The notes under the pieces are model-generated. The model made no database searches. It was not told the origin of the DNA and saw only the letters and a list, made by a program, of their open reading frames with translations. This document shows, in pieces, positions 1 to 6,641 of a stretch of DNA of 20,929 nucleotides. This stretch comes from Deltaproteobacteria bacterium (GTDB lineage Bacteria > Myxococcota_A > Polyangia > JAAYKL01). The stretch is from NCBI GenBank assembly GCA_011389755.1, contig JAABTR010000091.1:1-20929 (forward strand), read 5' to 3'. How positions within the stretch are numbered: the first letter of the stretch is position 1; each line of letters opens with the position of its first letter. The translations under genes were made by a program, and so were the position numbers.

Positions 1-343
1 CGGTTATGAAGCCGGTGGTGGGGTCGACCACCCACAACGCCTGCGCGAGCTTCGTATTCCGAGGCGCCTTGTCGTTGTGGCCCAGCACCGCCTCGACGAT
101 GAGCTCGTCGCACCCGTGGCGGCGCAGCACCTCGGCGCCAACGAGGGTGTGGCGCTCGGGATCATCGGAGCACTCATCGAGGTCGAGGTCGTGCACGAGC
201 CCCGTGATCCCCCATGTGTCCCCATCTTCTCCGAACCGCTCGGCCAGCTTGCGCAGACACGCTTCACACGCCAGGCAGTGACTCAGCGTCGGCCCTTTCC
301 CGAGCCGAGCTTCAACCAGCTCGTAGGCTTGTGTTCTGTTCAT
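1..343 (-). CDS. HD-domain (HDIG-like) hydrolase, 3' end cut by window edge
   Basis: The reading frame starts at ATG 343 and is still open at position 1, so about 114 N-terminal residues are visible. It shows an HD-superfamily metal-binding pattern: an early LSHCLACE segment with the first His, then GLVHDLDLDE with the HD pair, then a third His in HTLVGAEVLRRHG, then GHNDKAPR. The end reads ALWVVDPTTGFI, which fits HDIG-type small hydrolases that act on phosphate esters or nucleotides. The substrate cannot be told from sequence. Its ATG overlaps the stop of the upstream HD gene as ATGA (340-343), so the two are probably translationally coupled. The C-terminus is unknown because the window ends. 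Confidence 0.8.
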   Translation of the reverse strand, partial: MNRTQAYELVEARLGKGPTLSHCLACEACLRKLAERFGEDGDTWGITGLVHDLDLDECSDDPERHTLVGAEVLRRHGCDELIVEAVLGHNDKAPRNTKLAQALWVVDPTTGFIT

Positions 344-1284
344 GGCTTCGTCCTCACGCCCGCGTCTTCGAGCCAGCCGGGGTTGTCCGCGACCGCCCGA
401 AGATAATGGTCGTAATCCCGCTGCATACCCAGGCGCCCCTCCTCCACTTCAAAGGTCAGCTTCTTCATCAAGGCCCCCAGGCTGCGGCCGGGCGCCATGG
501 AGAAGCGTTCGATGAGAGCGTTTCCAAGCCCCTTGGGCAAGGGCGCCGGTCGCGCGTCCTGCTCGCGGATGGCCTCGATCCTCTCGCGGAGCTTGTCTAT
601 CTGGCGCAGCCCTCTTCGCACCTTCTCGACGTACTTGCTCGTGATATCGGCTCGCGAGAGGTCGAGGAGGTCATCGAGGGCGTCGCCCATATCTCTCGCA
701 AAGCGCCTGACGGCGGAGTCGGTCCAGGACTCGTCGTAGGACGATGCCCGCAGATGGGCCGCTATCAAGAAGCGGACGCGAGATGAGAGCTCCTCCTCGA
801 ACGGGAGGCGCCGCGCTATCTTCTTGTTGAACATCCGAGCGCCGACCTCGGGATGACCGATAAAAGTGACCTGCCCGTCAGACTCGAAGCGGCGGGTCGG
901 CACCTTGCCGATGTCGTGGAGGAGCGCCGCCCAGCGCACCGCGAGCCTGGCCGGGGACTGGCGCACCACCTTCTTGGTGTGCTCCCACACGTCCTTGTGC
1001 CGTATCCCCTCGCCAAAGCCCACCATGTCCTGCACCTCCGGCAAGACCATGGCGATGACATCCGTGCGCTCGAGGACATCGAGGCCCCGGTCGGGGCGAG
1101 GGCTCAGCAGCAGCTCGTCGAAGGCAGCGCGCAGGGCGTGGGGTTCCATGGGAGACGGCCAGCTCACTTCGCGCGCAGCGCCGGTGCTCGCTTCGAGGGC
1201 CGCGGCAAACTCCTCGGGGGCCGATAAAGAAACACTCAAAGGTCGGTGTCTCTCGGGATTCGTTTCGACGTTTTCAATCATCAC
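340..1284 (-). CDS. HD-domain protein resembling the C-terminal half of CCA-adding enzyme / poly(A) polymerase
   Basis: A 314-residue protein starting at GTG 1284, with an ATG one codon later at 1281 that may be the true start; no strong ribosome site is visible. The order matches the neck and HD region of bacterial tRNA nucleotidyltransferases: LLLSPRPDRGLDVLERT, then VLPEV, then a HKDVWEHT segment (His102), then WAALLHDIGK (His123-Asp124), then GHPEVGARM, then FLIAAH. The N-terminal nucleotidyltransferase head with its G-S and D-x-D motifs is absent; only about 45 unrelated residues precede the helical region. CCA addition is therefore not expected, and a metal-dependent phosphohydrolase role is more likely (inference). 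It lies downstream of tRNA-Val and its terminator and overlaps the next HD gene by ATGA. Confidence 0.85.
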   Translation of the reverse strand: MMIENVETNPERHRPLSVSLSAPEEFAAALEASTGAAREVSWPSPMEPHALRAAFDELLLSPRPDRGLDVLERTDVIAMVLPEVQDMVGFGEGIRHKDVWEHTKKVVRQSPARLAVRWAALLHDIGKVPTRRFESDGQVTFIGHPEVGARMFNKKIARRLPFEEELSSRVRFLIAAHLRASSYDESWTDSAVRRFARDMGDALDDLLDLSRADITSKYVEKVRRGLRQIDKLRERIEAIREQDARPAPLPKGLGNALIERFSMAPGRSLGALMKKLTFEVEEGRLGMQRDYDHYLRAVADNPGWLEDAGVRTKP

Positions 1285-1303
1285 CGAACCCGGCTGGTTT
1301 TGG

Positions 1304-1329
1304 TCGGCGCTTTTTTGAACATGCGCCGA
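1304..1329 (-). other. Inverted repeat upstream of the HD gene
   Basis: TCGGCGC (1304-1310) and GCGCCGA (1323-1329) form a perfect 7-bp stem with a 12-base A-rich loop on the minus strand. It lies between the tRNA terminator and the start codon of the HD gene, so it would be in that gene's leader if a promoter lies upstream, or act as a second terminator-like structure. No T-tract follows it on the minus strand, so its function is unclear. Confidence 0.35.
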
Positions 1330-1333
1330 AACG

Positions 1334-1363
1334 AAAAGAGGCCCCCGGGACGCCGGAGGCCTC
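1334..1363 (-). terminator. Rho-independent terminator of tRNA-Val
   Basis: On the minus strand an 11-bp stem (GAGGCCTCCGG with CCGGGGGCCTC, one G-T pair) encloses a CGTC tetraloop and is followed directly by TTTT. It begins six bases after the tRNA 3' end, as expected for termination of a monocistronic tRNA transcript. Confidence 0.85.
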
Positions 1364-1368
1364 GAAAG

Positions 1369-1441
1369 TGGGCGATCCCAGATTTGAACTGGGGACTTCC
1401 GCCGTGTGAAGACGGCACTCTAACCACTGAGTCAATCGCCC
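1369..1441 (-). tRNA. tRNA-Val (anticodon CAC)
   Basis: A 73-base cloverleaf reads on the minus strand. The acceptor stem is GGGCGAT with ATCGCCC, the D stem ACTC/GAGT, the anticodon stem CCGTC/GGCGG with loop TTCACAC, and the T arm CCCAG-TTCAAAT-CTGGG. The discriminator is A73. The loop places CAC at positions 34-36, decoding the valine codon GUG. The bases after A73 are CTT, so CCA is not encoded and must be added by a tRNA nucleotidyltransferase. A promoter lies upstream and a strong terminator just downstream. Confidence 0.95.
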
Positions 1442-1456
1442 GTAAGCAGCATGCGG

Positions 1457-1484
1457 ATATTATTCGAGACGGCTTTCAAGTCAA
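1457..1484 (-). promoter_or_regulatory. Sigma-70-type promoter of tRNA-Val
   Basis: On the minus strand TTGACT (1479-1484) is separated by 16 bases from TAATAT (1457-1462). Transcription would start about eight bases upstream of the mature tRNA 5' end. Both boxes are close to consensus. Confidence 0.7.
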
Positions 1485-1532
1485 CCTCAATTCGACTATT
1501 TTTGTAGGAACAAACGCACAAGGGAGGACAAG

Positions 1533-1847
1533 ATGCGAATTTTGCTCGTCACAGCGCCTCAACAAGCCGCGGCCGACCTCGCCCGCAGCGTGGTCGAAGA
1601 GAAGCTCGCCGCATGTGTCAACATCGTCGAGAAGGTGCGAAGCATCTATCGCTGGAACGATAGTATCGAAGACGAGGCCGAAGCCCTCTTGTTCATCAAG
1701 ACCACAAACGCCGGCGCCGGGCGCCTTCGAGACCGCGTCATCGAGCTCCATCCCTACGAAGTCCCTGAAGTTCTTTGCTTGACCCCAGGCGAGGACGAGA
1801 GCAACCCCGCCTACCTGTCCTGGATAAACCAGACCGTGATGAAATAA
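1533..1847 (+). CDS. cutA: Divalent-cation tolerance protein CutA
   Basis: A 104-residue protein, the usual CutA size. Family motifs are present in order: the N-terminal MRILLVTAP strand, KLAACVNIV, YRWNDSIEDEAEALLFIKT, the HPYEVPEVL signature and a C-terminal YLSWI. CutA is a small trimeric ferredoxin-like protein linked to copper/divalent metal tolerance; its biochemical role is still debated. The start is set by a strong AGGGAGG ribosome site at 1521-1527, five bases before ATG. It is divergent from tRNA-Val and convergent with the next gene, so it is probably transcribed alone. Confidence 0.95.
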   Translation: MRILLVTAPQQAAADLARSVVEEKLAACVNIVEKVRSIYRWNDSIEDEAEALLFIKTTNAGAGRLRDRVIELHPYEVPEVLCLTPGEDESNPAYLSWINQTVMK

Positions 1848-1868
1848 CCGGCCTCTTTTAGGGTTCGC

Positions 1869-2381
1869 TCAGTGCAGGAGCTTCTTCGAGGTCACGAACT
1901 CGATGATCGCGCCTTCGTCTTCTTCATCGATGGAGGCATCGAAAAATTCGATGTCGTCATCGGTAAAAGACATCGCCATGGGGTGTGAGGTGGACCGCCA
2001 GGGCGCGTCGTCATCCAGCGCTTGAGCCGCGACCGCCTGGGCCCCAAAGGCCAGCAAGACGGTCTGCGCCTCTTCGAGCCTCAGCCCCGAGGGGGTGTCC
2101 CAGACGAGCACGTCGCCTTCCGCCACAAGAGGCCGATTTTGTTGCCAGCCCACATCGTTGTAGAAACCATAGCGGGCGTAAATGCCCGCGACGTCCCCGG
2201 ACTCGGCGAAACCGTTTTGCCGAACGAACAGCTCGTCCGTCTCGCGTTTTGCTTCCGTGAGCAGCGCCCCAATCCGGTCGCAGGCCTTCTTGGCCATCGA
2301 CGCATCCGAGAAATTTGCGACGATGCGCATGGCCCGTTCACCGAAATCGAATTCTTCGTTCATCAAGTACTTTTGCATCAC
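1869..2381 (-). CDS. Hypothetical protein, 170 residues, acidic C-terminus
   Basis: I do not recognise this family. The frame begins at GTG 2381 followed by ATG 2378; other candidate starts are ATG 2363 and ATG 2330 (MRIVANFSDASM), none with a clear ribosome site. From MRIVANF the sequence looks like a small alpha/beta domain: a strand, a helix with AKKACDRIGALL, a Trp/Tyr-rich centre with YARYGFYNDVGW, then a strand-helix-strand ending FGAQAVAAQ. The last ~40 residues are very acidic (DDDIEFFDASIDEEDEG). There is no signal peptide, membrane segment or catalytic motif, so a cytoplasmic, perhaps protein-binding, role is a guess. Codon use is like that of its neighbours. It is divergent from the S41 gene, with 173 bases between them. 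Confidence 0.7.
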   Translation of the reverse strand: MMQKYLMNEEFDFGERAMRIVANFSDASMAKKACDRIGALLTEAKRETDELFVRQNGFAESGDVAGIYARYGFYNDVGWQQNRPLVAEGDVLVWDTPSGLRLEEAQTVLLAFGAQAVAAQALDDDAPWRSTSHPMAMSFTDDDIEFFDASIDEEDEGAIIEFVTSKKLLH

Positions 2382-2402
2382 AGTTCGCAGTATTTTGCTT
2401 TT

Positions 2403-2416
2403 CGTTCAAAGGAACG
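2403..2416. promoter_or_regulatory. Short inverted repeat in a divergent intergenic region
   Basis: CGTTC-AAAG-GAACG is a perfect 5-bp inverted repeat, 22 bases upstream of the hypothetical gene's first start codon and between two divergent genes. It could be an operator, but it is short and occurs once. Confidence 0.25.
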
Positions 2417-2554
2417 TTTAAGGGCACCCAATAACACAGCACGGTCCGGCAGTCCATGTTGCGAGACGGGAAAACACTACAAACTAAGCCGGTTGGGGTC
2501 AAGCGGCGTTCACACCTTGTTGCGAACCCTTTTTCGGCGTGTTAACGAGCATCG

Positions 2555-3967
2555 ATGAATGAAATCGCTCAAGACGAGGTCAAAAGCGCTATGACAGATG
2601 CCTTCGCGCTGCTTTTTTTTGTCCTCGTCGCGGCCGCCCCGGTTGCGCTGCGCGCCGACGTCACGGCGAACCCGGAGGGCGACGGCTCAGCGCCGCTCGC
2701 GCTCGTGGATGAGACCCTCTCCTTCCTCAAGCGATACGCCCTGACCGCCCCTGACGAGAAGTCCCTCCTGCGCGCGGGCGTCGTGCGCCTGTGCACCGAG
2801 CAGATGGACCGGCCAGGCTGCTACCGACCGGATCTCGACGGGCCCAAGACGACACACTCCGGCCCGGACCGCGTTCGCGCTTGGCGCGGGGTCCTCGAAT
2901 CGGTGGTGGCCGCGGAGAAGAGACTGCGCGGCGATAAGTTCGACGCCCTGGCGCTAGAGCGTTATGTGATGGACGCCATGGTCAGCGCCTTGAACGACGC
3001 CCAGTCCTTTTACATCGCGCCGGCGGTGTATCGCAAGATCACCTCCATCCCTGGCGATTTCATCGGCTTTGGTTTCGCACCCCGCTCGGAGCCTGCGGGC
3101 CTCCGGGTCGCGGCGGTGTACAAAGACTCGCCGGCTTGCGAGACCGGACTGCGCAGCGGCGACCTTATCACCTTCGTCAACGGTCAATCCGTGGGCGGCT
3201 ACCGCAGATCCATGGCGCTGGCCGCCATATGGGGCGCCGACGGGGAACGCATCGCGTTGACCGCGAAACGGGGCGCAGCCGAGCGCAGCTTCGAAATCGT
3301 CTACCGGCCCTGGACGTTCAAGCCCTACACAGTGACTGCCTCTGGGGGCGTCGCCACCGCTCAGATATCCCATTTGACAGACGGCCTCACGAGCGCCGTC
3401 GCCCGGGCGATCTCGGAGTCGAACGCGGGGGGGCTCATCCTGGACATGCGCCAGGCGGTCACAGGCTCCCAGGGCGAGGCGCTGCGACTCGGGGACCTCC
3501 TGCTCCCGGAGGCCGACTTCGGCATGAGGCGCTCCGCCGACACGCTCACCCAGCGGCGCTGGAAAACCAAAGGCGCCTCCCCCGGCGAGAACCTCGCCGT
3601 CCCGGTGGTCGTCATTTTGTCGGAGAACACGGCCGGCTGGGCCGAGCTGCTCGCGGGCGCGCTGGGGCACCACCAAAGGGCTCTCGTCATCGGCCAGAAG
3701 AGCGCCGGCCGCCCTGAAATTCAGCTCATTCGTCCTTTCTCGGACGGCTCTGCCGTTCAAGTAACCTCGTCGAGGCTGTGCGGCCCATCGGACGTCGAGC
3801 TCACCACGGGGGTTCGACCCCACGTGGAGCTCTCAGTAAACGACCCGCTCGCCTTGGCACGCACGACCCTCAAGACGTCTGCCGGCGGCGATTTTTCCAC
3901 GCTGCTCGCTTCGGCGCAAAAGCTCATCGTCGAGTCAGACAAACCGTCCCTTGATTCCGACCGGTAA
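2555..3967 (+). CDS. Secreted PDZ/S41 peptidase homologue with all catalytic residues replaced
   Basis: A 470-residue protein with a hydrophobic signal segment (about residues 16-32) ending in ALRA, so it is probably exported. An alternative ATG at 2591 would start just before that segment. A helical region with Asp/Cys-rich stretches is followed by a PDZ domain (about 168-255, including DSPACETGLRSGDLI) and an S41/C-terminal processing protease fold (about 265-440, including GGLILDMR). Compared with the E. coli Prc signature (Ser430, Asp441, Lys455 in SASASE...FGKGTVQ), this protein reads NTAGWAELLAGALGHH then SAGRPEIQ. That gives Gly361, His372 and Arg386 at those positions. It therefore looks catalytically inactive and may act as a binding or scaffold protein (inference). 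It ends 38 bases before rng. Confidence 0.88.
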   Translation: MNEIAQDEVKSAMTDAFALLFFVLVAAAPVALRADVTANPEGDGSAPLALVDETLSFLKRYALTAPDEKSLLRAGVVRLCTEQMDRPGCYRPDLDGPKTTHSGPDRVRAWRGVLESVVAAEKRLRGDKFDALALERYVMDAMVSALNDAQSFYIAPAVYRKITSIPGDFIGFGFAPRSEPAGLRVAAVYKDSPACETGLRSGDLITFVNGQSVGGYRRSMALAAIWGADGERIALTAKRGAAERSFEIVYRPWTFKPYTVTASGGVATAQISHLTDGLTSAVARAISESNAGGLILDMRQAVTGSQGEALRLGDLLLPEADFGMRRSADTLTQRRWKTKGASPGENLAVPVVVILSENTAGWAELLAGALGHHQRALVIGQKSAGRPEIQLIRPFSDGSAVQVTSSRLCGPSDVELTTGVRPHVELSVNDPLALARTTLKTSAGGDFSTLLASAQKLIVESDKPSLDSDR

Positions 3968-3978
3968 GCAGGTATACC
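3951..3978 (+). promoter_or_regulatory. Possible promoter for rng
   Basis: TTGATT (3951-3956), a 16-base spacer and TATACC (3973-3978) lie at the end of the S41 gene, about 27 bases upstream of the rng start. Both boxes match consensus only partly, so read-through from upstream is equally possible. Confidence 0.3.
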
Positions 3979-4005
3979 TTCGTTCAGTAGAAGGGTAAAA
4001 AATCC

Positions 4006-5553
4006 ATGGCGGAAAACCTGATCATCATCAACGCGGACGTTGGAGAAACACGGGCCGCGATAATAGAAGACGGCATCATCGTCGAGCTTCTCATCGAGCG
4101 AGACAACTCGCGATCCATCATTGGCAATGTTTACAAAGGGCGCGTGGTCCGAGTGCTCCCCGGCATGCAGGCGGCCTTTGTCGACATCGGCATGGAGAGG
4201 AACGCGTTCCTCCATGTCTCCGATCTCGTCCACGGAGAGGACTACGAGGTCTTCGCGGACAATGCCTCCGAAGAAGAGCGCGCATGTGACGACGGCAAGA
4301 TACGGAGGATATCTCGCTACACACCGATCCGCGATATCATCAAGGAGGGCGAATCGGTCATGGTCCAGGTCTCCAAAGGCCCCATCAGCACCAAGGGGGC
4401 ACGGGTCACGGCGCACGTCTCTTTGCCGGGCAGGCACCTCGTCTACATGCCCACGAGCGATCGGGGCGGCGTGTCCCGCCGCATCACCTCCGACACCGAG
4501 CGCAAGCGCTTGTCACGCATCTTAAAGAGGGTCGCGCCCCAGCACGGCGCCCTCATCGCGCGCACCGTGGCCTCGGGCGTCGGGGCAGACGCCTTGGCCG
4601 CAGACGGCGCCTACCTCGTGGAGACGTGGAACGACATTCTCCAGCGCAACTCCAACCGGAAGAACCCCGGGCTCTTGTACGAAGAGCTCGATCTGCCTTT
4701 GCGGGTCGCCCGAGATCGCCTCAGCGAAAAAGTCTCGGAGATATCCGTCGACAACGCCGATCACTACGAGCGTCTGTATTCGTTCGTGGATCGCCTCATC
4801 CCCAGCCGTCTCGATGCCATCAAGCTCTACAGCGGTGAAGAGCCCATCTTCGACGCGTTCGGCATCGAAACGGAGATCAAACGCGCGCTCGAGCGCAGGG
4901 TGGCCCTCCCCTCGGGAGGGTACCTGATCATCGACCAGGCCGAGGCGCTGACCGCCATCGACGTCAACACCGGCAAGTTCGTCGGAAAAAGCTCCAAAGA
5001 CCAAGAAGAGACCATCCTCGTCACAAACCTCGAAGCGGTCGACGAGATCGTCTACCAGCTTCGATTCCGCAACATCGGCGGCCTCATCGTCCTCGATCTC
5101 ATCGACATGGACAGGCCCACCAGCCGGCGCAAGGTGCTCGGACGGCTCAAGGATCGCCTCCAGGGAGACCGCGCCAAAGCGTCGGTCATCAAAATCTCTC
5201 AGTTCGGCCTCGTGGAGATGACGCGGGAGAGAACCAGCGACAGCCTGGGACGGATGTTGCACGAGGCTTGCCCCTACTGCGAGGGGACCGGCTCGATATT
5301 GTCCCGGGACACCGTCGCGTATGAGGCGCTGCGGGAGGTTCGACGCAGGTACGACGAGATCAAAGGCGACATCGAGCTCAAGGTCCACCCCGATGTCTCA
5401 GAGGTTCTGCACTCGAACGCGCTTGGGCCTCTCAAGGATCTCGAAAAGCGCATCTCCAAGAAGGTGGTCGTCACCAGCGACGGCTCCCTTCATCGGGAGC
5501 TCTTCGATATCAGATCCCGTCGCCGCATCGGAGCCAACAAGGAGACAACATGA
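4006..5553 (+). CDS. rng: Ribonuclease E/G family endoribonuclease (RNase G)
   Basis: A 515-residue protein close to E. coli RNase G in length (489) and lacking the long C-terminal scaffold of RNase E. It opens with the family's start ENLIIINADVGETRAAI, then an S1 RNA-binding domain (about 37-125, including YKGRVVRVLPGMQAAFVDIG). The catalytic DNase-I-like region carries TAIDVNTGKF (Asp319) and LDLIDM (Asp364/Asp367), the metal-binding acids. The zinc-link Cys pair is CPYC (Cys422, Cys425). RNase G cleaves single-stranded, 5'-monophosphorylated RNA in rRNA maturation and mRNA decay. Start: ATG 4006 with a GAAGGG site about 11 bases upstream. Its stop overlaps the PilZ start as ATGA. Confidence 0.96.
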   Translation: MAENLIIINADVGETRAAIIEDGIIVELLIERDNSRSIIGNVYKGRVVRVLPGMQAAFVDIGMERNAFLHVSDLVHGEDYEVFADNASEEERACDDGKIRRISRYTPIRDIIKEGESVMVQVSKGPISTKGARVTAHVSLPGRHLVYMPTSDRGGVSRRITSDTERKRLSRILKRVAPQHGALIARTVASGVGADALAADGAYLVETWNDILQRNSNRKNPGLLYEELDLPLRVARDRLSEKVSEISVDNADHYERLYSFVDRLIPSRLDAIKLYSGEEPIFDAFGIETEIKRALERRVALPSGGYLIIDQAEALTAIDVNTGKFVGKSSKDQEETILVTNLEAVDEIVYQLRFRNIGGLIVLDLIDMDRPTSRRKVLGRLKDRLQGDRAKASVIKISQFGLVEMTRERTSDSLGRMLHEACPYCEGTGSILSRDTVAYEALREVRRRYDEIKGDIELKVHPDVSEVLHSNALGPLKDLEKRISKKVVVTSDGSLHRELFDIRSRRRIGANKETT

Positions 5554-5858
5554 CCGATTCTAAGAGGACCGACGAGCGGGTCACCATCAACAAAGAGTTC
5601 GAAAGTTTCGACGCCTTCATCCACGAGTACGTGACCAACATCTCCCGCAGCGGCGTCTTCATCCGCTCGAAGTCACCCCTGCCGGTGGGGACCGAGGTCA
5701 ACCTGCGGTTCACAGTCATCATGGAAGACATCGAGACCATCGAGGGCGCGGGGAAAGTCGTGCGGGTCGAAAACGATCCTCCCGGCATGGGGGTGATCTT
5801 CGTTCACCTCACGTCATACAGCCGCGTCCTGATAGAGCGGCTGCTCACCCGGCCGTGA
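5550..5858 (+). CDS. Single-domain PilZ protein (probable c-di-GMP binder)
   Basis: A 102-residue PilZ domain with both ligand motifs: RTDER (Arg6-x3-Arg10) and NISRSG (Asn30-x-Ser32-x2-Gly35). The pattern NISRSGVFIRSKSPLPVGTEVNLRF resembles the single-domain PilZ paralogues common in myxobacteria. c-di-GMP binding is inferred from these residues. The ATG overlaps the rng TGA by ATGA (5550-5553), so translation is probably coupled to RNase G. There is no membrane segment or output domain, so it presumably works by contacting a partner. The gene ends 17 bases before the convergent bactofilin gene. Confidence 0.9.
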   Translation: MTDSKRTDERVTINKEFESFDAFIHEYVTNISRSGVFIRSKSPLPVGTEVNLRFTVIMEDIETIEGAGKVVRVENDPPGMGVIFVHLTSYSRVLIERLLTRP

Positions 5859-5875
5859 CGCGCGAGCCCGCGCGT
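5858..5875. terminator. GC hairpin between convergent PilZ and bactofilin genes
   Basis: ACGCGC (5858-5863) and GCGCGT (5870-5875) pair perfectly around a 6-base loop and fill the whole gap between the two convergent stop codons. It may serve both directions, but no T-tract follows on either strand. Confidence 0.35.
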
Positions 5876-6538
5876 TCAGCGTTTCATCTTGGCACGGGAT
5901 TTCCCCACAGACCTGAGCCTTGGTTCGGGCGGCGATTTCTTTGCGGCGCGCCCTCGCCCCACATCCCCCGCGACAGCGTCGCTTTGTGAGTCGTCCTCCG
6001 GCATGGAGGTCACGCGCTTTGCGGCCACCTTCTTTTTTGGAAACGGCCTTTGACGCAGGCGCCCGGGCTCATTGCGATCGGAACCAACCCGAGGACGGAG
6101 CTCCTCTTCTTCCATCGCTTCGTCGAAATCGTCCCGAAACGAAGGTCCTCGCACTGGCTCGGGGATCGATGCGCGCCGCCGCCTCTGAGGCCTCCGGGGC
6201 GTGGGGTCTTGTGCCGCTTCGGGGTTCATGTCGATGCTGCCGCGAAAGGCGGCTCCCTCGGCGAGGACGACTCGCCCCGCGCGAATATCGCCGTAGACGC
6301 TGCCGCCTTCTTCGATCGTGACGTTTCGCTCGGCTTCGACGTTTCCGAGAAGCTCCCCCGCGATGAGGGCATCATAGGCGACGATATCGGCACGAACCTG
6401 GCCTCCGGGCTCCACCGTTACGGTACCGGCCACTCTCACACCACCTTCCACGCGCCCTTCGATGATCACGCTCTCGTCGCTCTCGATGTCGCCTGTGATG
6501 ACTGTGGTCGGCCCGATTATCGTCGTCGAATTGCTCAT
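5876..6538 (-). CDS. Bactofilin with a long basic C-terminal tail
   Basis: A 220-residue protein from ATG 6538, chosen because GAGAAGAA lies directly upstream; a TTG at 6574 would add 12 residues. The bactofilin (DUF583) beta-helix spans about residues 5-105. It has regularly spaced Gly/Val/Ile turns such as TVITGDI, VIIEGRVEGGV, TVEPGGQVRADI and GSVYGDIRAGRV. Bactofilins polymerise without nucleotide into cytoskeletal filaments that position envelope or chromosome machinery. The tail of about 105 residues is disordered-looking, with an arginine cluster (RRPQRRRR), an acidic patch and Lys/Arg-rich ends (PFPKKKVAAKR, SRAKMKR). Such tails can bind partners, membrane or DNA (inference). It follows the LolB-like gene after 103 bases. 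Confidence 0.9.
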   Translation of the reverse strand: MSNSTTIIGPTTVITGDIESDESVIIEGRVEGGVRVAGTVTVEPGGQVRADIVAYDALIAGELLGNVEAERNVTIEEGGSVYGDIRAGRVVLAEGAAFRGSIDMNPEAAQDPTPRRPQRRRRASIPEPVRGPSFRDDFDEAMEEEELRPRVGSDRNEPGRLRQRPFPKKKVAAKRVTSMPEDDSQSDAVAGDVGRGRAAKKSPPEPRLRSVGKSRAKMKR

Positions 6539-6641
6539 TTCTTCTCTTTCTTTTTTTAAGACTCTCTCATCCAAAGCGGTCTTTCTTGCCGCCCGGCGAC
6601 GGCACCCGAAGCAAGATGCCTTTGCTAGATCTACGCCGGTT

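Noticed and set aside
1369..1441. Reading the tRNA anticodon as TTC (Glu)
   Set aside because: Shifting the loop breaks the anticodon stem; only CCGTC/GGCGG with loop TTCACAC gives a 7-base loop and the correct position 26.
2954..3823. 289-codon open frame on the minus strand opposite the S41 gene
   Set aside because: It is antisense to a clear PDZ/S41 coding region, has a low-complexity Arg/Gly-rich translation and no family pattern; GC-rich third positions create such frames.
6588..6603. GC hairpin between the lipoprotein and bactofilin genes as a terminator
   Set aside because: A 6-bp stem with a GCCG loop is present, but it is followed by AAGAAAG on the minus strand, not a T-tract.
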